From: Nitrospirota bacterium
GTDB lineage: Bacteria > Nitrospirota_A > Leptospirillia > Leptospirillales > Leptospirillaceae
NCBI GenBank assembly: GCA_023480765.1
Contig: JAMCWZ010000004.1
Location: 1-10,949 of the forward strand
DNA length: 10,949 bases
Direction of reading: 5' to 3'
Shown here in pieces: positions 7,818 to 10,949 of the stretch; positions within the stretch are counted from its first letter, which is position 1; each line of letters opens with the position of its first letter. A program made the position numbers and the translations under genes. Under the pieces are notes generated by a model, which was given only the letters and a program-made list of their open reading frames with translations, had not been told where the DNA came from and searched no databases.

Positions 7818-8426
7818 TTAATCCGGAAATTCCAGGGTGGAAAACACGTGAAGCATTTCAGGGCAGGCGCTTTCCGTCAGGATCAGCTCCGCCAGGTCCT
7901 GTGTTCCGTCACTGTTCGTATAACCGACAGCAATCATGGACGGAGGACTGCCAACCGGGGATTTGACAAAAACAAATCGGCCTTCCCTGTCCAGGTAACA
8001 GTCGTCTGTTATGTCGTCAAGACAGACGGTGTTCCCTGTTTGCGTGTGTATTGTCTTTCCCTGGACGTTGACCACATGTCGCATATTCATCAGCACATAT
8101 CCGGAACCGGCGCCTTGAAAGCTCCGGCCCACCCGACGGACCCACATTTGGACTTGACGCCCCGGATCCGTTCGGCTGGGAAACACGAAATGGATCGAAA
8201 GAGTCGCTTCTCCGGCAGACTTGAGAGTGAGCACATGGAACACGCCGCCCGCTGCCAGTCTGAGTCCTGCGACCTGGGACTGGTAGGATTTGGGACCATT
8301 GCTGTTCGGGTCCCACATGGACGCATCGGCATTGTTGTCCCCGCTCAGCAAAAGCAGATCCCCTTTTTCGACAGCCATCGGTCCGAGTCTTTTCATCTCC
8401 AAACGAATAAGATCGTTCCCGTCCAA
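7818..8426 (-). CDS. Hypothetical protein, no family recognised
   Basis: A 202-residue protein from the TTG at 8426, chosen because GGGAGG lies just upstream (five-base gap). A TTG at 8465 would add 13 residues but has no ribosome site. No signal peptide, membrane span or known motif is visible. It is rich in short hydrophobic/polar alternations suggesting beta strands (for example SIHFVFPS, GRFVFVKS, SMIAVGYT). It has three cysteines at 135, 143 and 188, the first two inside VCLDDITDDCYLD, and an acidic, Asn/Asp-rich segment SGDNNADASMWDPNSNG (28-44). A 222-codon frame lies on the opposite strand, but its product is His/Arg-heavy and irregular and it has no clear ribosome site, so the minus strand is preferred. 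A weak candidate -10 (TAAAAT, plus-strand 8475-8480) lies upstream. Function unknown. Confidence 0.55.
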   Translation of the reverse strand: MDGNDLIRLEMKRLGPMAVEKGDLLLLSGDNNADASMWDPNSNGPKSYQSQVAGLRLAAGGVFHVLTLKSAGEATLSIHFVFPSRTDPGRQVQMWVRRVGRSFQGAGSGYVLMNMRHVVNVQGKTIHTQTGNTVCLDDITDDCYLDREGRFVFVKSPVGSPPSMIAVGYTNSDGTQDLAELILTESACPEMLHVFSTLEFPD

Positions 8427-8431
8427 GGTCG

Positions 8432-8437
8432 CCTCCC
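8432..8437 (-). promoter_or_regulatory. Ribosome binding site favouring the TTG start at 8426
   Basis: On the minus strand this reads GGGAGG, ending five bases before TTG 8426. The alternative TTG at 8465 is preceded only by an A/T-rich stretch. Confidence 0.45.
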
Positions 8438-8519
8438 TCTCAAGTCTGGTCTGTGAAAGTGCCAAATATTTCTTATTTTATCATCATCAGAATCAGACAT
8501 TCAGGGGTCGTCCGGCGTC

Positions 8520-8573
8520 CGGTTTTGTCCGTATCGGTGGGGATTATGTCTTAAAACGGCGAAAAAACCGATA
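8520..8573. repeat. Two overlapping inverted repeats that compete for one arm
   Basis: CGGTTTT (8520-8526) can pair with AAAACCG (8564-8570), while TATCGGT (8532-8538) can pair with ACCGATA (8567-8573). The two right arms overlap, so only one stem can form at a time. It lies between the hypothetical gene and the PEP-CTERM gene, at the edge of the AT-rich part. The role is unknown and chance is possible. Confidence 0.35.
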
Positions 8574-8655
8574 AGCTTCATTTCTCATTCGACGTTTCTT
8601 TGAGACTGACAGACCCTTGGAATATTAAATGTTCCCTACCCCCTACTTTAGTTGG

Positions 8656-8679
8656 TGACAACAATTTAAACAATTGTCA
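8656..8679. promoter_or_regulatory. Palindrome TGACAA-N12-TTGTCA, candidate activator site
   Basis: TGACAA at 8656-8661 and its exact complement TTGTCA at 8674-8679 frame a 12-base A/T core; an inner ACAATT/AATTGT pairing is also possible. It lies about 155-180 bases before the sigma-54-like promoter, a usual distance for an enhancer-binding activator. The stretch between is extremely A/T rich and could bend. The activator (a PrsR-type regulator would fit PEP-CTERM biology) is inferred only. Confidence 0.45.
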
Positions 8680-8689
8680 GCTTCTTTGA

Positions 8690-8830
8690 TGAAAACGATA
8701 AGGATAAATCAGTCTTATATTTCATAATTATATATATTATATTTATATTTTTAATGGTATTTTTTTTGCTTAAAAACCTTATGATTTGTTCACGCATGGT
8801 TTTATCAGCCATCAGAAAGAAAAAGCCGGA
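8690..8830. other. Very A/T-rich spacer before the PEP-CTERM gene
   Basis: This is part of the roughly 440-base non-coding gap between 8427 and 8880. Around 8715-8775 the sequence is almost only A and T (long alternating TATATA and T tracts), in sharp contrast to the GC-rich genes to the left. No gene is seen. It may act as a bend between the upstream palindrome and the promoter, or simply mark foreign DNA. I found no full IHF consensus. Confidence 0.5.
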
Positions 8831-8834
8831 GAAC

Positions 8835-8850
8835 TGGCAACTCACTTGAA
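8835..8850 (+). promoter_or_regulatory. Sigma-54 (RpoN)-like -24/-12 promoter
   Basis: CTGGCAACTCACTTGAA matches the RpoN consensus YTGGCACG-N4-TTGC with correct spacing: TGGCA at 8835-8839 and TTG at 8846-8848. The deviations are AC for CG after the -24 core and A for C after TTG. Transcription would begin near 8861, leaving about 20 bases of leader that hold the GGAG ribosome site (8871-8874) before ATG 8881. PEP-CTERM genes are known in other bacteria to be under RpoN with the PrsK/PrsR pair, which supports the call. Confidence 0.55.
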
Positions 8851-8880
8851 TTCATTCTAAGTTTATTTGTGGAGAATAAA

Positions 8881-9711
8881 ATGAGAGTCTTGGGATTGGC
8901 AGCTAAAATGGGAGTTGCTGGTTGTTTTTTTGCTTCTATTCTTTTTGCAGAGACTGCCAAAGCTACTGCATTGGACTTTACTGGTTGGGCGTTCGATGCA
9001 GCTACAATTAATTCGATTGCCCCCGATGGCGGAACGGGCACGCCCTTTAACACTAATGCAAATACAGGCAATTCACCCGTTGTAGAATTCAATCCGAATT
9101 CATCTCTCACAGATCCTATTGATGCATCCTACTCTACACCGCAAGGGGCAATAACTTCTGATATCAACACCCTGGGAAACCTGTCTAACACAGGAGCCAT
9201 TACATTAACCCATAACATTTCCATAACAAATTCCTTTCCGGATTCTTTAGATTACGGCGTTGGAGGCCAAAGCGACATCACCTTTAGCGGATATTTTCTT
9301 GGAAATGGGAATACATTCACCATTCCTATTTCGTTTTCCGCAATTTTTTCTAACACTGCGATCGTAAAGAATTCTACAAACAGTTTGTCTGTAACCATCT
9401 CTGGTGGGCCCGGTCTCACTGAAACCTATTATGCCCCTTTGAATGATTTATCGACAGGTAATGGTTTATTAACAGATTTCACTTTTCAAACGGTTGCAGG
9501 AGATAAATACAACCTCTTTGTTTCATCACAGCTTTCTGGAGACATTCTCAATAACGCATCGGCTGATTTAATACTTTTATTAGGAGCTCCAATATCATCA
9601 CAATCACCGGTGAGTGCCACTCCCGAACCACCGACCTTCTGGCTTATGGCAAGCGGAATCCTGGGAATGTTTGGATTGGTCGGATATCGGAAAATGAAAG
9701 CTACGGCATGA
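8881..9711 (+). CDS. Secreted PEP-CTERM sorting-domain protein
   Basis: A 276-residue protein from ATG 8881, with GGAG six bases upstream; an in-frame GTG at 8869 would overlap that site. It has an N-terminal signal peptide (hydrophobic GVAGCFFASILFAETAKATA, cleavage about residue 30). A mature part rich in Ser, Thr, Asn and Gly follows, with alternating short strands and no cysteines. The C-terminus is a textbook PEP-CTERM signal: PEP at 248-250, a hydrophobic span FWLMASGILGMFGLVGY, then the basic RKMK. Such proteins are processed by exosortase and are linked to exopolysaccharide and biofilm or floc formation; no exosortase gene is in the window. Its codon use (many TTA, AAT, ACA) and low GC differ strongly from both flanks, pointing to transfer or a distinct region. 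The gene appears to be a single transcription unit: RpoN-like promoter before it and a strong terminator 30 bases after. Confidence 0.88.
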   Translation: MRVLGLAAKMGVAGCFFASILFAETAKATALDFTGWAFDAATINSIAPDGGTGTPFNTNANTGNSPVVEFNPNSSLTDPIDASYSTPQGAITSDINTLGNLSNTGAITLTHNISITNSFPDSLDYGVGGQSDITFSGYFLGNGNTFTIPISFSAIFSNTAIVKNSTNSLSVTISGGPGLTETYYAPLNDLSTGNGLLTDFTFQTVAGDKYNLFVSSQLSGDILNNASADLILLLGAPISSQSPVSATPEPPTFWLMASGILGMFGLVGYRKMKATA

Positions 9712-9738
9712 TCCATTTTTTCGGGTTCCTGCCTCATG

Positions 9739-9768
9739 AAGGCTCTCAAGAGAATGGGAGCCTTTTTT
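9739..9768 (+). terminator. Rho-independent terminator of the PEP-CTERM gene
   Basis: AAGGCTCTC (9739-9747) pairs with GGGAGCCTT (9756-9764) through nine positions with one G-T pair and an eight-base loop, followed by TTTTTT (9763-9768). It begins 28 bases after the stop codon of the PEP-CTERM gene. Confidence 0.85.
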
Positions 9769-10030
9769 AATCAAAAAACGGGACTACATTTTGGAGAGCT
9801 TTAATCCGGCGGCCGGGGATGCCAGGTGTGCCTTGTTGAAGGCCGCCCGGATCTCAGATGGGAACAGCTATCCTCGAACGCGCACTCGTCTGAATGTTCA
9901 ACCGACCCCTGTTAGAGCTCGTACCACTTCTCTCCAAATTCATTGGGCAGAGAGGAGCATTTCCTTCTTTATCCTCTATATATTATTCTCTTGTCGTCAC
10001 TCATTCTTTACCCACTTCCTCCTGATGAGG
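9769..10030. other. Gap with no recognisable gene
   Basis: Between the terminator and the integrase remnant no frame looks like a real protein. A 101-codon frame (TTG 9791 to 10096) has irregular composition and no ribosome site, though its last part overlaps the integrase remnant. The stretch probably holds decayed mobile-element DNA. Confidence 0.5.
9808..9847. repeat. GC-rich inverted repeat, 7-bp arms
   Basis: GGCGGCC (9808-9814) and GGCCGCC (9841-9847) are exact complements separated by 26 bases, standing out in otherwise A/T-rich DNA. No T tract follows. It could be the stem of a small structured RNA or a leftover end of a mobile element; nothing decides between these. Confidence 0.35.
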
Positions 10031-10035
10031 GTTTT

Positions 10036-10211
10036 ATTTTGTCACGTTATGGCAGGAATCCGATATTTGAATAGTCTGGTAGATTATGGGTCATAAAACG
10101 CTCTCCATGACCATGAGGTATTCGCACCTGATCAAAAGATCATCTAAACCAAGCGGTCAAAAGGATTTCATCGGGGAAAATTTCGGAACGAACGGACACC
10201 ACAGACAATGA
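10036..10211 (+). pseudogene. Tyrosine recombinase/integrase, decayed C-terminal remnant
   Basis: From 10083 the frame reads IMGHKTLSMTMRYSHL, the box around the active-site His (GH) and the nucleophilic Tyr (MRYSHL) of phage-type tyrosine integrases, then a 29-residue tail ending at TGA 10209. Upstream the match continues in a damaged form. HVMAGI (about 10044-10061) corresponds to the usual HLVMAGID; one extra base at about 10060-10061 shifts the frame, and TGA (10068) and TAG (10080) stand where integrases have ordinary codons in the stretch before MGHKT. The N-terminal DNA-binding part and the catalytic Arg are not recognisable. The fragment ends 36 bases from the 3' end of a tRNA-Gly gene, the classic position for an integrase of a tRNA-inserted element. 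It marks an old, non-mobile insertion. Confidence 0.8.
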
Positions 10212-10247
10212 CGTTTTAAAGGAAGGCGTCTAAGTGCTTGATATTGT

Positions 10248-10322
<75 letters not shown>

Positions 10323-10400
10323 ACCGATGAGAAAACGTGAAAAGAATAGCATAACGGCTGCCGGATCGACAAGACTGTTGTCTGACGAAAACAACAAAGG

Positions 10401-10613
10401 TCAGTCGCTCCCTCCGCCGACAAAACCGATAAATTCGAGATGATCCCCGTCGGACAGATTTTTTTTCTCCCAGGCGTCCCTGGGAAAAATCTCCAGATTG
10501 AGTTCTGCAACCAGATGGCGGTCCGAAAGGCCCAGATGCTCCACCGCCGTTTGTATCGTGGCCGGAGCAGGCAATTCCTGGGCTTCACCGTTCAGGAAAA
10601 CCCTGACAAACAA
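10401..10613 (-). CDS. thiS: ThiS sulfur-carrier protein with an extended C-terminus
   Basis: A 70-residue protein of ubiquitin-like ThiS/MoaD type: FVRVFLNGEAQELP at the start, PATIQTAVEHLGL, VAELNLEIFPRDAWEKKNL, and DGDHLEFIGFVGGG near the end. ThiS carries sulfur as a C-terminal thiocarboxylate to ThiG for thiazole synthesis in thiamine biosynthesis. NGE and FVGGG favour ThiS over MoaD. Oddly, Ser-Asp follows the GGG (66-68), so the glycine tail is not terminal as written; trimming would be needed before adenylation. The start is TTG at 10613 with GGAGG four bases upstream. No thiG or other thi gene and no TPP riboswitch are seen in the window; the tRNA-Gly lies 78 bases downstream on the same strand. 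Confidence 0.82.
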   Translation of the reverse strand: MFVRVFLNGEAQELPAPATIQTAVEHLGLSDRHLVAELNLEIFPRDAWEKKNLSDGDHLEFIGFVGGGSD

Positions 10614-10657
10614 GCTTCCTCCAAAATGCAGGTCGTGACAAGACCGTGAGATGAACG

Positions 10658-10688
10658 TTGATCCAGACTACCAGATTTCAGGTATAAT
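10658..10688 (+). promoter_or_regulatory. Candidate sigma-70-type promoter
   Basis: A perfect TATAAT (10683-10688) lies 19 bases after TTGATC (10658-10663); the spacer is two bases longer than ideal. It points at the membrane-protein gene beginning at 10767, giving a leader of about 70 bases. It is divergent from thiS. Confidence 0.4.
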
Positions 10689-10766
10689 GTGCCAGACGAT
10701 GATGTCCTGTCGAGATAGAAGGGCCTCATCACCGGATAAAAATTCAACTGGATTTTCACACCGACC

Positions 10767-10949
10767 ATGCTTGCTAGCCCTCTTGCCCGCTCATTTTATC
10801 TGGCCCATTGGGTCCTGGTGACAGGAATCGCCTACGTCGCGGCCGACATGATGGACGAAACCATCCGGACGAAACTTGAGAACATCTCTCCTCCGGTCCG
10901 GGCCGGGGTTAGCCTGATTCCAAAGAACCACTCCCTTCCGTCAGAGGAG
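10767..10949 (+). CDS. N-terminus of a single-span inner-membrane protein (3' end cut off)
   Basis: The frame from ATG 10767 stays open to the window edge (61 codons) and shows the same GC-rich codon use as the left-hand genes; an in-frame TAA lies shortly upstream. It has a short basic N-terminus (MLASPLARSFYLAHW), one hydrophobic segment WVLVTGIAYVAADMM (about 15-29), then a polar segment TIRTKLENISPPVRAG. This short-cytoplasmic-tail, one-TM layout would fit a GspC-type secretion component or other bitopic proteins, but too little is visible to name it. There is no clear ribosome site before the ATG, so the start is uncertain. A TATAAT promoter candidate lies about 80 bases upstream. Confidence 0.55.
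   Translation, partial: MLASPLARSFYLAHWVLVTGIAYVAADMMDETIRTKLENISPPVRAGVSLIPKNHSLPSEE

Noticed and set aside
7788..8456. 222-codon plus-strand frame opposite the hypothetical gene
   Set aside because: The product is His/Arg-rich and irregular and no clear ribosome site was seen. The minus-strand frame has a better composition and a GGGAGG site. The choice is not certain.
8780..8845. c-di-GMP (GEMM) riboswitch before the PEP-CTERM gene
   Set aside because: Short pieces such as CACGCA and GCCGGAG look suggestive, but the full GEMM core order is absent and the sigma-54-like element with a short leader explains the region better.
9791..10096. 101-codon plus-strand frame after the terminator
   Set aside because: TTG start without a ribosome site and erratic composition; its end overlaps the integrase remnant in a shifted frame, so it is treated as decayed DNA.
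10614..10780. TPP riboswitch upstream of thiS
   Set aside because: I looked for the conserved CUGAGA and the late ACCUGAUCUGG elements on the minus strand and did not find them.

Overview
The window reads as chromosomal DNA of a Gram-negative, respiring bacterium of moderately high GC, with strong CTG/CTC/CCG codon use in most genes. My best guess is an acidophilic chemolithotroph of the Leptospirillum type (Nitrospirota). That rests on general resemblance of gene content (many periplasmic c-type cytochromes, large c-di-GMP proteins, PEP-CTERM) and was not proven by any marker gene, so treat it as an inference of moderate confidence.

Layout. Positions 3-1403 (+) hold the 3' part of a FAD-dependent desaturase/isomerase of the CrtI/CrtISO type. 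It converges, with a 16-bp overlap, on a small exported PEGA-domain protein (1388-1909, -). A divergent intergenic region with three TATCTTTT repeats leads into a large membrane c-di-GMP protein (2103-5069, +): TM - periplasmic segment - TM - GAF - GGDEF - degenerate EAL - CZB-like zinc-binding tail. Next is a three-gene cytochrome operon (5298-7675, +): a diheme c4-type cytochrome (TsdB-like), then two tandem diheme TsdA-like thiosulfate dehydrogenases. The first TsdA copy is broken by one extra base near 6263; the second is intact. A stem-loop separates this operon from an unrecognised minus-strand gene (7818-8426).

From about 8460 to 10211 the DNA becomes clearly AT-richer. This part holds a secreted PEP-CTERM protein with a sigma-54-like -24/-12 promoter, a good rho-independent terminator, and a decayed fragment of a tyrosine-integrase gene that ends 36 bp from the 3' end of a tRNA-Gly(CCC). 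Together these look like the remains of an element inserted at the tRNA. Beyond the tRNA, the host-like composition returns with thiS (-), whose product carries two residues after the GGG tail, and the start of a single-span membrane protein (+) that runs off the window.

How the genes work together. The tsdB-tsdA-tsdA block is predicted to act in the periplasm, taking electrons from thiosulfate (forming tetrathionate) into the c-type cytochrome pool. The GGDEF protein would make c-di-GMP in response to a periplasmic signal, a GAF ligand and possibly zinc; its EAL domain has lost metal-binding residues and probably no longer hydrolyses c-di-GMP. The PEP-CTERM protein suggests exosortase-dependent surface or extracellular-matrix export under RpoN control; exosortase and PrsK/PrsR are not in this window.
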